DNA of 64,000 nt from Mikania micrantha (taxonomy: Eukaryota > Streptophyta > Magnoliopsida > Asterales > Asteraceae). How positions within the stretch are numbered: position 1 is the stretch's first letter; the number at the start of each line of letters is the position of its first letter. The translations under genes and the position numbers were made by a program. Location of the stretch: contig CM018680.1 of assembly GCA_009363875.1 (NCBI GenBank), positions 16,067,608 to 16,131,607 on the forward strand, written 5' to 3'. Of this stretch, positions 9,552-17,962 are shown in pieces. The notes under the pieces were generated by a model. The model worked only from the letters and a program-made list of their open reading frames with translations, made no database searches and was not told the DNA's origin.

Positions 9552-10690
9552 ATGGCAACAGTACCTGTTACTCAAGTTATTCCTCATAAGGAGAACAACA
9601 ATTTGACACTACAATGCCCTATTTTAATTGCCACAAATTACACAATTTGGGCAGTCAAAATCAAAGCAATATTTAACGGTCATGGAGTCTGGGAAGCCAT
9701 TGAACTTGGTGTTAATGTTGACCCTAAAAAGAACAGTTTAGCAATTGCCTATTAGATCTGGTCTTGCAGGTTGCACAATTCGAGCGTGCAAGGAAGTATG
9801 GGATGTTTTAAAAGCTTGGTTCGTGGGTATTGATCAAGTGCGGGCTGCCAAATTGGGCTCATTGGAGACTAAATTCGAGTCTTTGAAAATGGAGGCAGAA
9901 TCAATGGAAGCCTTCGCTGATAGGATCAACGCTATTATGTCTAAAGCAAACAGCCTTGGGGCTATTTATGAGGACAAGAAACTAGTCTGGAAACTTCATG
10001 GTTCAGTTCCGGATAGGTTCTTACCTTTTTTTATTTTGAACGGCAGTTAAACTGTCTTGTCATGCTACCTTCAGTTATCCTCGATTGATAGCTAAGATCG
10101 ATTCCTCGATCTCCGACCTTGAGACACGTGTGCCCCCAGATGCACCGGAACTAAATGGAGTCCGTAAACCCTCGCCCCCCATTAGGTTCAAACCCGGGAT
10201 TAAAGCCCTGATTCGTTCCTTCACCTGGATATCCATTAAATTGCACCCGACAAAGTTAAAACCCAAGACCTCCACTTTGAGGGTGGTCTTTTACCAATTG
10301 AGGCAATTCTCCGGATACTAACGTTTGAACAGTTTGCTAATGCGGATACTATGTTGTTTCAAGAGGCCATTGGCAGGTTACAAACGTTTGAAGAAAGGAT
10401 CAGACCTGCTGGAAAGTCCCAAGGATCCAAGGGTGATCACTACTACTCTCCTATGAAGATCGGCAAACCAAAAAAAGGGACCAGAAAGGAAGTGGTCGAG
10501 GCCGTGGTTTTAACAGGGGAGATAGTAGGGTCAGGGGAGAGGCCGAGGTCGCAAATGGTCGGGGAAAAAGTGCTAATCATGGTCAGAGTTCAAATCAACA
10601 ACATAAATGGAGCAAGGATCAAGTACAATGCTTTCGTTGTGATGCATTTGGACACTACTTGGCTGAATGTCCAACAAGAAAGGATGAAAC
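9552..10690 (+). pseudogene. Copia gag, interrupted
   Basis: ATG at 9552 opens a UBN2-type gag: ATNYTIWAVKIKAIFNG, then a deletion at about 9755. It continues with EVWDVLKAWF, KLGSLETKFESLKME and RINAIMSKANSL (9760-10035). An antisense SINE-like insert of about 290 bp interrupts it. Gag resumes at TFEQFANADTMLFQEAIGRL (10323-10385) and ends with a CCHC knuckle, CFRCDAFGHYLAEC, near 10630-10672. Gag coats the element RNA and the knuckle binds it. The deletion, insert and frameshifts make it non-functional. Confidence 0.85.
10045..10322 (-). mobile_element. Probable tRNA-derived SINE, antisense within gag
   Basis: On the minus strand, TTGCCTCAATTGGTAAAAG (about 10308-10290) resembles a tRNA/pol III A box. 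A B-box-like TTGGGTTTTAACTT follows about 35 bases later. The insert lies between gag segments that are adjacent in related elements. No clear tail or target duplication was seen, so class and borders are tentative. Confidence 0.5.
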
Positions 10691-10732
10691 AGTGAACTTA
10701 GTTCAAAACAGGATGACGGACCAGCCCTGTTA

Positions 10733-11359
10733 ATGACTGTTCACACTGAAACCAAGAAGGAAGTTGTTTTCTTGAATGAAGAAAAAGCGATGCCAAAACG
10801 TTATGTGACGGATCCGGCTAAAATCTATACTTGGTTTCTTGATAATGGTGCAAGCAACCATATGACAGGTAACCGTGAGCTATTTTCTAACCTTAATTTT
10901 GATACAATTGGCAAGGTGCGGTTCGGGGATGGCTCGTGTGTTGACATTGAAGGAAAAGGCAATATTGTCTTGGCATGCATGAATGGTGATCAGCGGATAG
11001 TGGCTGATGTGTACTACATTCCTCACCTAAGGAGTAATATCCTTAGTCTTGGCCAATTAACAGAGATCGGATGTTCAATATTGATGAAAGATCATTACCT
11101 ATGGATGCATGAAGCCGATGGAACGTTGCTCATGAAGGTACAAAGAACTCCAAAAAGGTTATACAAGACAGAATTGAAGATAGTTGCACCAGTTTGTTTA
11201 CATGCAAACATCAATGACAAGGCATGGTTATGGCATGCACGTTTGGGTCACTTAAATTTTGACTCAATGAAGATTTTGGCAGCAAAAGAAATGGCACTTG
11301 GTGTACTACACATTGAACACCCTAAACAGGTTTGTGATTCTTGTTTATTAGGAAAATAA
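10733..11359 (+). pseudogene. Copia protease and pre-integrase domain
   Basis: The 208-residue frame holds the aspartic protease signature WFLDNGASNHMTG (a DNG variant of the usual DSG) and the flap-like KVRFGDGS. ILSLGQLTEIG follows, then the GAG-pre-integrase zinc-binding WLWHARLGHLNFDSM...CDSCLLGK. It stops at 11359 right after CLLGK, and integrase continues in another frame, so the polyprotein is broken. Confidence 0.85.
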
Positions 11360-12000
11360 ACCCTTTTACCTTTTCCTGATCATTCTAACTATCGTGCCAA
11401 CTACCAAGAGATCGTTAGAACTAGTTTATGCAGATGTACGTGGTCCTATTTCCCCAATGACTCAAGGTGGAAACAAGTACATATTCCTTATTGTGGATGA
11501 CCACAGTCGGTACATGTGGGCTTTCTTGATCAAGACAAAAGATGAGGTTTTTGAATGTTTTAAAAAATTCAAGAACCTAATGGAGTTGGAACTTGCAACA
11601 ATATTGAAGACTTTGAGGCCAGATAATGGAGAATAGTTCACCTCACGTGTTTTTGAAAACTTTTGTGATGGTGAAGGGATTACACACCAATTTTTAACTC
11701 CATATACCTCACAACAAAACGAGTTGTGAAACGAAGGAATAGGTCCGTGTTAGGGATGACCCGAAGTATCCTAAAGGCTATGGATTTACCACAAAATTTA
11801 TGGGGTGAGGGCATAAGACACTCTGTCTGCCTACAAAATCTCTCAAAGAAAACACACCATACGAAACTTTAAAGGGTTGAAAATCAAATTTAGATCATTT
11901 AAAGGTTTTTGGATGTGTCAGCCATGTCAAAGTTCCTTCCAATCATTTGAAGAAACTGGATGATAGAAGTCAAAGATTGGTGCATCTTGGTGTTCAACCC
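11360..12000 (+). pseudogene. Copia integrase core, frameshifted
   Basis: The frame from 11394 reads RSLELVYADVRGPI, IFLIVDDHSRYMWAF and LRPDNGE, the first two acidic catalytic regions. A stop at 11634 is followed by FTSRVFENFC, then frameshifted GITHQFLTPYTSQQNE with the third acidic residue. HLKVFGCVSHVKVPSNHLKKLDDRS ends it near 11985. A hAT MITE interrupts at 12000. Confidence 0.85.
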
Positions 12001-12460
12001 ACAGTTGTAAAAATCGGCCTAGTCGGCCGATTAATCGGTAGTCGGCTAGTCACTGATTAATTTTTGGCTAGTCAGTCAAAAAATTGGTAATTGGTCAAAG
12101 TCGGTCAAAATCAGGTCTAGCCGGAAAAAATCGGCCTAGTCGGCCAGAAATTAGCCAGTGACTTTTCGAATTCCGGAGAGGCGGAGACTTTTCACTTTCC
12201 GGATACTTTTGGAATTCTGACGAGTTTTCTGGCAAGTTTTGGAATTCTGGTGAAAAATCAGGCGACTTTTTAAAGTTCTTGTTTTTTGGTAAAATTCAAT
12301 ATATATGTATATAAAATTTAACATTTTTATAAAAACTATATAGGAAATTTGAATGTATATATATAACTTTGAAAATTATATATAAATTTTCCAATCCGAT
12401 TAATCTTGATTAATCCATAGCCCCTACCCCGCCACCCGACTAGCAATTTCTACAACCATG
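12000..12460. mobile_element. hAT-type MITE inside Copia, 461 bp
   Basis: The left end CACAGTTGTAAAAATCGGC and reverse-complemented right end CATGGTTGTAGAAATTG are imperfect inverted repeats. The flanks GTTCAACC (11992-11999) and GTTCAATC (12461-12468) form an 8-bp duplication with one change. The interior repeats TCGGCCTAGTCGGCC. The Copia frame runs LGVQP before it and NTKAYRLFDP after it. Confidence 0.82.
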
Positions 12461-12468
12461 GTTCAATC

Positions 12469-13202
12469 TAACACCAAAGCTTACCGTTTATTTGATCCAA
12501 TAAACAAGTAAATTATGGTATGCAGAGATGTTATTTTTGAAGAAAATACAAGGTGGAAATGGGAAAATTATTTGGAAGAGTTTGACACTCAAACTCCTGA
12601 TTGTGCAAGTAAACCATGAAGACGTTGAAGGTAAGTAGCCAAATAGTGGAGTTGCCACTGTAGCAGAACAAAAACAGTTCCAAGTGCTGAATCAGCTTCA
12701 ACAACTGTTCCTGAGCCAAACAGTCCACTCTCACAGCACCAAACCACCCGAAAGCAGCTGAGTTCCAGCCTGAGTTTTCAAACAGTTCAGCCTCAAGCAG
12801 TCCAGAATCTGTTGTAGCAGGTTGTAGCAGGTCGTGGACCTATGCTCCTCTGCTTATCCATTGATCTTGAAGGTCCAGCAGATCCGTCCAATGCAGAAGA
12901 AGAAGCTTATGATGATAGCCCTATTCAAGGTCAAAAGCTTTTAAATGAAGTTCTTGAAACCCCACCCTTTTACTATCATGATCTTCTCATGATGGAAGAA
13001 GAACCCAGTGTTTCATGGGAGGAGTAAACACATCAATACACGCTACCACTTCACAAGAGAGTGTATTGAAAAAGGAGAGATTAAAGTTGAACATATAAGC
13101 GGAAAGTTGCAGTTGCAGAAAGCGGATATTCTAACTAAGGCTTTACCAAGGCAAAAGTTTGAAGAAATGAAGGAATTACTAGGAATGAAGATTATCACAT
13201 AA
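12469..13202 (+). pseudogene. Copia pol remnant: integrase tail fused to RNase H end
   Basis: NTKAYRLFDPINK and VIFEEN (12470-12545) precede a spacer rich in Q, S and P. Then PIQGQKLLNEV..FYYHDLLMMEEEPSVS (12920-13015) jumps straight to KHINTRYHFTRECIEKGEI and ADILTKALPRQKFEEMKELLG, the RNase H end of Copia. Reverse transcriptase and most of RNase H are deleted, so the element could only move with help. Confidence 0.85.
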
Positions 13203-13226
13203 TCATCGCAAGATTAAGGGGGTGAT

Positions 13227-13567
13227 TATTGGGTTAATATTGCAAATTAATAATTAAGTTGATTTTTATTATTTAGAATAAAGGTTGTAGTATTTACAGC
13301 TGTTTAATTTATGTTTTCTTTGTGTTTTACAGCTGGTAATATACCAGCTGAAGCATTCCTAGTTTAGTAGAAGTTTACCTTGCTTAGATTATCTTGGTGG
13401 TTAAGCTTTCAGCTATAAATAAGCTTAATCCTCCCTTTCATTATGAGTACTTTTTATTATAAATAATTTCAAGAATCAAAGAGCCAAAGCGGGCCAACTG
13501 TTTCATTCATTTTCTGTTCTTGTTTGATTTGGTGTTTGTGGTTATTATTAGATCCAATTGGACTTCA
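13227..13567 (+). mobile_element. 3' LTR of Copia element 8953-13567 (341 bp)
   Basis: It starts TATTGGGTTAAT after the purine tract AAGGGGG (13216-13222) and GAT, and ends GGACTTCA. It is followed by the target duplication CTTGT (13568-13572). Confidence 0.85.
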
Positions 13568-13572
13568 CTTGT

Positions 13573-13702
13573 CATATGTTAAATATTGTAACTTTGCATC
13601 ATTAAGCTTCTCACTTAAATAGGCAATTGGTCGATCTAACTATGACAACACCGCCATGATGCCGACTCCCAAAACATTCCATTCCACCTCAAACACTTCA
13701 TC
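13573..13702 (-). pseudogene. Ty3 RNase H, N-terminal part
   Basis: The minus strand reads FDEVFEVECNVLGVGIMAVLS, then DRPIAYLSEKLNDAKLQYLTYDK: the Ty3 RNase H start, with the first acidic residue region changed (a canonical DASG would stand where NVLG is). It is cut on one side by the Copia at 8953-13567 and on the other by the gag-only Copia at 13708. Confidence 0.85.
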
Positions 13703-13707
13703 AAAAC
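13703..13707. repeat. Target-site duplication AAAAC
   Basis: AAAAC at 13703-13707 equals 16741-16745, the two sides of the gag-only Copia. Confidence 0.85.
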
Positions 13708-13971
13708 TGTTGGGGTTAATCTCACACACACTAACACACACACAAGAGAAAGCAGTAAAGGACACGAGAGATTTAACGTGGTTCGGTCGGAGTGACCTAC
13801 GTCCATGGGCTGCAACTAGGTATTTTATTATTAAGCTCAGTACAAAGATTACAATTACATGATATGGGTATTTATAGAGAATACAATTAGGTTAAACAAC
13901 TAACGGGCCGAACATAGGGCCAGACTAGGGCCGGCTGCCCTAATCTCCCTAAGGGCCTTCGTAAACCTAAC
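13708..13971 (-). mobile_element. 3' LTR of gag-only Copia (264 bp)
   Basis: It is nearly identical to 16479-16740: by eye two substitutions and one 2-bp indel. Read on the minus strand it runs TGTTAGGTTTACG to AACCCCAACA. The high identity indicates recent insertion. Confidence 0.9.
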
Positions 13972-14167
13972 AATCTCCCACTCGGAGGCCTTGCGATACA
14001 ATCAAGCCCGCCATCCAGAGCACGCAGCAACACCATCATCCGGTAACTTCAGTAATCTTTATAACATACAGGAACAGAAGTCTTCAGGTACAGTTCCCAA
14101 GAACAAACCAAACTTCAAACCGTGTATCTTCAATCAACAATCACCCTAGTTGCAGCGCTCCCTCTCA

Positions 14168-15775
14168 TCAGTAACCTGAAGGGCCCGTTGAGGCCTCAGA
14201 AGGCCCCAACCCGGTCATAACAGACCATGTCTTCTCATCCTCAATCCCAACCGATTCCCATAGACTCGAACCATCGGATACAGGGATTTTCAGAGGAACA
14301 CTCCCCACTAACAGCAACTTCCCAGGAGAGATTTCATTCGGTTTCCTGGTCTTCTGAACCAAACGTCGACTTCCTGACTGTGTCCGGACACTCTCTATGC
14401 TCCCACTGTCACGAAAATCCCGCCTATGCTCAGACCTCCGAATATGCTCAAACTGATTACCTGGAGTCCCCGAGTTCTTTGCTGTAAACTGAACTCTTTT
14501 AACTCTCGAATCAGCGAGCCCGACTTTGGCATTCGTCTTCACAGGGTTAGTCACTTCCCCAGACGGAACAGGCGCCAAATACAATGACCCGGTCTTGAAA
14601 CCTTTGGCAATCACAAGATTCTTCTTCACGACCTTCCACCTTCCACTACCAAACTTAACGTCCAAACCTTGTTCATCCAACTGCCCAACGGAGATCAACT
14701 TCGTTTCAAGCCTCGGAATAACTCTGACATTACACAAAGTCCAAGTAGTACCCAAAGTGGTTACAAGATCCAAATCTCCCATGCCAGTCACATCAAGAAC
14801 TTCGCCATTTCCAAACCTAACCTTGCCAAAATCACCTTCTTTAACATTTCGCATGCCATCATTGCTATGGGTAGCATGAAATGATGCACTGGAATCCATG
14901 ACCCAGGACTCCACACTGCTCTCACTACAAAGTATCAAAGCATCATCATCAGAATAACTTGCTTCAGCAGTGTTCAATCCACCAGAATTCTTTGAACCTC
15001 CACCAGAATTCTTATTCGGACATGTACCCCTATAATGTCCCTTTTCGTTGCATTCCCAACAACGCACACTAGGCAGAGCTTTAGACGAGCTCCTGCCTCG
15101 ACCCTTGCTGCTCCCACTATCTCGGCTATTCTCCCTTCCCCTGCCAACATAAAACATCTCAAAAGAAGATCCCGCTTTAGCACCCCTTCGACGAACATCT
15201 TCGCCTAGCACCAAATCCCGGATTTTCTCAAATGTCAACCCGTCAGTTCCCACCGAGTTGGTAACAGCAGTCACCGTCCCGGACCAACTATCAGGCAGTG
15301 AAGATAGCAATAGTACAGCCTTAGTCTCATCATCGAATTTCATTCCCACTGATGATAATCTGGACAGAATGGAATTCAAATTATTAATGTGCTCGGTAAC
15401 TGAACTTCCTTCTCTCATCCGCATCGTAAACAGCTCTCTCATCAGGAACACTTTGTTAGCTGCAGACGGCTTTTCATACATGTTTGACAACGGTACCATC
15501 ATACCACGAGCAGTGGTCTCAGACATGATGTTAAACGCAACGTTTCTCGTCAACGACAATGTAATAATGCCCTTAGCTTTCTTATCCTTAGCATCCCACA
15601 GAGCTTCAGCAGCTTTCTCCATTTTCTCTGGTTTCTCGCCTAGTACCATATCCAAGTCTTTTTGACAAAGCAATGCATCCATCTGCATTTTCCACCAACT
15701 AAAATCCGAACCGTCAAACTTTTCAATCAGAGAACTTTCCGTCTTCAGCCATAACGACAAACAGAATCTGATCAA
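14168..15775 (-). CDS. Gag-protease ORF of a non-autonomous Copia (TR-GAG-like)
   Basis: An open 535-residue frame without internal stops. Gag spans roughly residues 10-210 (KFDGSDFSWWKMQMDALL, then VLLLSSLPDSW near 155). An RG/S-rich linker is followed by one CCHC knuckle (CWECNEKGHYRGTC, about 240-255). A protease-like region (WVMDSSASFHATH, near 295) and VRFGNGEV plus LISVGQLDEQGL follow. The catalytic triplet is DSS, not the usual DSG, so protease activity is doubtful. After GSLYLAP (near 395) the sequence is unrelated to integrase, and RT and RNase H are missing. Such gag-only LTR elements are known in plants as TR-GAG; they need pol from a relative. The first ATG used (15775) is not certain; LTRs and PBS bound the element. 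Confidence 0.88.
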   Translation of the reverse strand: MIRFCLSLWLKTESSLIEKFDGSDFSWWKMQMDALLCQKDLDMVLGEKPEKMEKAAEALWDAKDKKAKGIITLSLTRNVAFNIMSETTARGMMVPLSNMYEKPSAANKVFLMRELFTMRMREGSSVTEHINNLNSILSRLSSVGMKFDDETKAVLLLSSLPDSWSGTVTAVTNSVGTDGLTFEKIRDLVLGEDVRRRGAKAGSSFEMFYVGRGRENSRDSGSSKGRGRSSSKALPSVRCWECNEKGHYRGTCPNKNSGGGSKNSGGLNTAEASYSDDDALILCSESSVESWVMDSSASFHATHSNDGMRNVKEGDFGKVRFGNGEVLDVTGMGDLDLVTTLGTTWTLCNVRVIPRLETKLISVGQLDEQGLDVKFGSGRWKVVKKNLVIAKGFKTGSLYLAPVPSGEVTNPVKTNAKVGLADSRVKRVQFTAKNSGTPGNQFEHIRRSEHRRDFRDSGSIESVRTQSGSRRLVQKTRKPNEISPGKLLLVGSVPLKIPVSDGSSLWESVGIEDEKTWSVMTGLGPSEASTGPSGY

Positions 15776-16202
15776 AGCAAACCGGTTCCAAAGTTGATAA
15801 TTCGTCAGTCAAACGAAACAGACTTTAACCCGGTACCCAAACAAAACCTTTCTCCCGCGAAATCAAACCCCGATAACACCCAATCTAAACCCAATCGATC
15901 AAACCCGAACACACCTGACCCGAACAACAGCGGAAGCGGTCGAATAACCCCGAACAGCAGCAAACGGCTGCAATCAGAACGTTTCAGGTCGGAATCGGAC
16001 TTTTCTGGTCAAATCAGGTTCGCCGGAACCCTAATCCGGCAGTGGCGGCGGCTGAACCCTAATCCGGCAAGAACAACAGCAGAGGCGGCTGTAATCTTAA
16101 CCAATTAAACGACCCGAAACCCTAAATCACAAGCAGCGGCGGTTGTAGCAGCAAATCACGACAGCTAGGGTTCGTCGGAACCCTAGTCCGGCGATGACGG
16201 CG

Positions 16203-16288
16203 GCGGCGGCCCAGAAACCCTAGATCTAGGGCGGCGGCCCAGAAACCCTAGATCTAGGGCGGCGGCCCAGAAACCCTAGATCTAGGGC
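16203..16288. repeat. 28-bp tandem repeat, three units
   Basis: The unit contains GGCGGCCCAGAAACCCTAG and the palindrome CTAGATCTAG; units are spaced exactly 28 bases by the CCCAGAAACCC landmark. Confidence 0.9.
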
Positions 16289-16459
16289 GGCGGCGGCGCA
16301 AACCTCACCAAAGAAACCCTAATCGCGATTTTTTCAGATCTGGAACAACACAATCTCAGATCAACAACCTGCGGCAGTGGTGGTCAGATTCCGGCGACGG
16401 CGGCGGCGGCAGTGGTGGTTTCCGGCAGTAGCAGTGGTGGTTAGTTGTGAACCTGAGAA

Positions 16460-16476
16460 CCAAGCTCTCGTACCAG
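16460..16476 (-). other. Primer-binding site of the gag-only Copia
   Basis: On the minus strand ACTGGTACGAGAGC directly follows the LTR end AACCCCAACA. It resembles the initiator-Met PBS TGGTATCAGAGC with two differences. Confidence 0.75.
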
Positions 16477-16478
16477 TT

Positions 16479-16740
16479 GTTGGGGTTAATCTCACACACA
16501 CTAACACACACAAGAGAAAGCAGTAAAGGACACGAGAGATTTAACGTGGTTCGGTCGGAGTGACCTACGTCCACGGGCTGCAACTAGGTATTTTATTATT
16601 AAGCTCAGTACAAAGATTACAATTACATGATATGGGTATTTATAGAGAATACAATTAGGTTAAACAACTAACGGGCCGAACATAGGGCCAGACTAGGGCC
16701 GGCTGCCCTAATCTCCCTAAAGGCCTTCGTAAACCTAACA
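16479..16740 (-). mobile_element. 5' LTR of gag-only Copia (262 bp)
   Basis: On the minus strand it begins TGTTAGGTTTACG at 16740 and ends AACCCCAACA at 16479. A TATAAATACCC box lies near 16633-16643 (minus). AAAAC at 16741-16745 is the target duplication. Confidence 0.9.
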
Positions 16741-16745
16741 AAAAC

Positions 16746-17340
16746 AAGGCAAAGCTTAAACTCAATAGATGATAACTACCTCTTAAGCTCTTCAAGCAGC
16801 CCGTAAGCCGTTCATTTAAACAAGTCTTCAATCAGGTTCTGGTTTACAAGTTTTGGTTTATTTATTGGGTTGAATAAATCAGTTCATTTATTCCGCTGCA
16901 CGCAGGATTGTTTCTGGTTTTTTTTTGTTTTATTAATTGAATAGATCACCCCCGTCAAGTTCTTAAGGCCCGAGCCATAGGTGTGTTTTGATTATTGTAA
17001 CCTTGACCATATCCTTAGGTCAACAGCATACACGTAATACATAACAAAGTAGACCATAATAAACTTCTCCCAAAACAGCTTAAAGACTTGGTTCATCAAA
17101 TATATGCAAGTGATGATGCGTTTGACAATTTGAAAGGCATAACAAGTCACATATAGACCCTCTTTTGTCTTAAATGCAATTTTCTGCTCCTCTCCTTCAC
17201 ATTGTCAAGTTTAATTATAGCCGCTTCTTAAATCGACCTTCGAGAAAACCATAGAACCATGTAGCTACCCTTAACATGTCATCCAATCTAGGTATAGGAC
17301 CCTAGTACTTGATCTAACGATAAGATAAGCAACTGATAGA
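16746..17340 (-). pseudogene. Ty3 reverse transcriptase fragment
   Basis: The minus strand reads PRLDDMLRVATW (about 17320-17270), then IKLDNVKEEEQKIAFKTKEG LYVTCYAF (about 17225-17125), and LMNQVFKLFWEKFIMVYF near 17080-17020. These match successive Ty3 RT blocks, but the catalytic DD after VYF is replaced by VM. A stretch at about 16860-16990 is unrelated. Frame returns at 16746-16830 (AYGLLEELK) and leads into RNase H across the gag-only Copia. Many stops and shifts; inert. Confidence 0.75.
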
Positions 17341-17623
17341 TTTCGAGATATAGCTCCACCACTCGAACTATAGATTAGGGTCAAAAAACATTTTGATAGG
17401 TTTCTTAAATCAAAAAATTAGCCAAAACGAAAACGCATCTCCCAAAATCTATTTTACATATAAACTTCAAGACTTTTTTTTATCTAAAGGTTTAGGCTTT
17501 CATTGTAGCATTATTCATTTTTCTACTTATTAGTTGACAAAGGTTTTCATTGTAGCATTATTCATTTTGCTACTTATCAATTAACAAATTGATTGGATAA
17601 TAATCTAGAAGAAATTAACTCAC

Positions 17624-17962
17624 CTTTGTTTTGTCTTTCAACTCATCAAGTTCGGCGTCAATTAACTGATCAACAGACTTGCTTTTTATGACTTCTTCAC
17701 ATTCGGACTCATCTCTTCCGGTACATTTTTGTTTCTTTTCCGGTTGACTCTCATCTTCATTTTTACCATCTTCTTGTTTATCCTCTAGCTGAGTCTCATG
17801 ATCAGAAGCTATTACAACCTTATCCTTTTGACCATTCTCATTACCATTTCCATCCTCATCCTCTTCTTCAGAATCAGAGTAACTAAACTTTATCTTTTTA
17901 TTCACGGGCTTGACTATATGCTTCACATCTGGTTCCTTTCCCTCGACTAACTCTTCAAGAAA
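17624..17962 (-). CDS. THUMPD1/Tan1 homologue, exon 3
   Basis: Exactly 113 codons, phase 0 at both ends, from FLEELVEGKEPDVKH to DELKDKTK. The acceptor is TGCTAG (minus, ending 17963) and the donor GTGAGT at 17623-17618. Content is a lysine-rich start (KPVNKKIKFSYSDS) followed by a long acidic linker and SVDQLIDAELDEL, the usual linker between the N-terminal part and the THUMP domain of plant THUMPD1-like proteins. The family partners Kre33/NAT10 in N4-acetylcytidine formation on tRNA-Ser/Leu (known from yeast Tan1). The following exons with the THUMP domain were not found down to 6300; the intron would be over 11 kb, or the gene is broken. Confidence 0.88.

Larger units (their letters stand above)
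15776..16478 (-). other. Untranslated leader of the gag-only Copia
   Basis: A GC-rich leader between PBS and gag, with CCCTAG/CTAGGG and GGCGGC motifs and a 28-bp triple repeat. No conserved protein recognised. Confidence 0.6.

Noticed and set aside
14974..15198. Alternative minus frame within the gag-only Copia
   Set aside because: Shadow of the 535-residue gag-protease frame, which carries the zinc knuckle and protease motifs.
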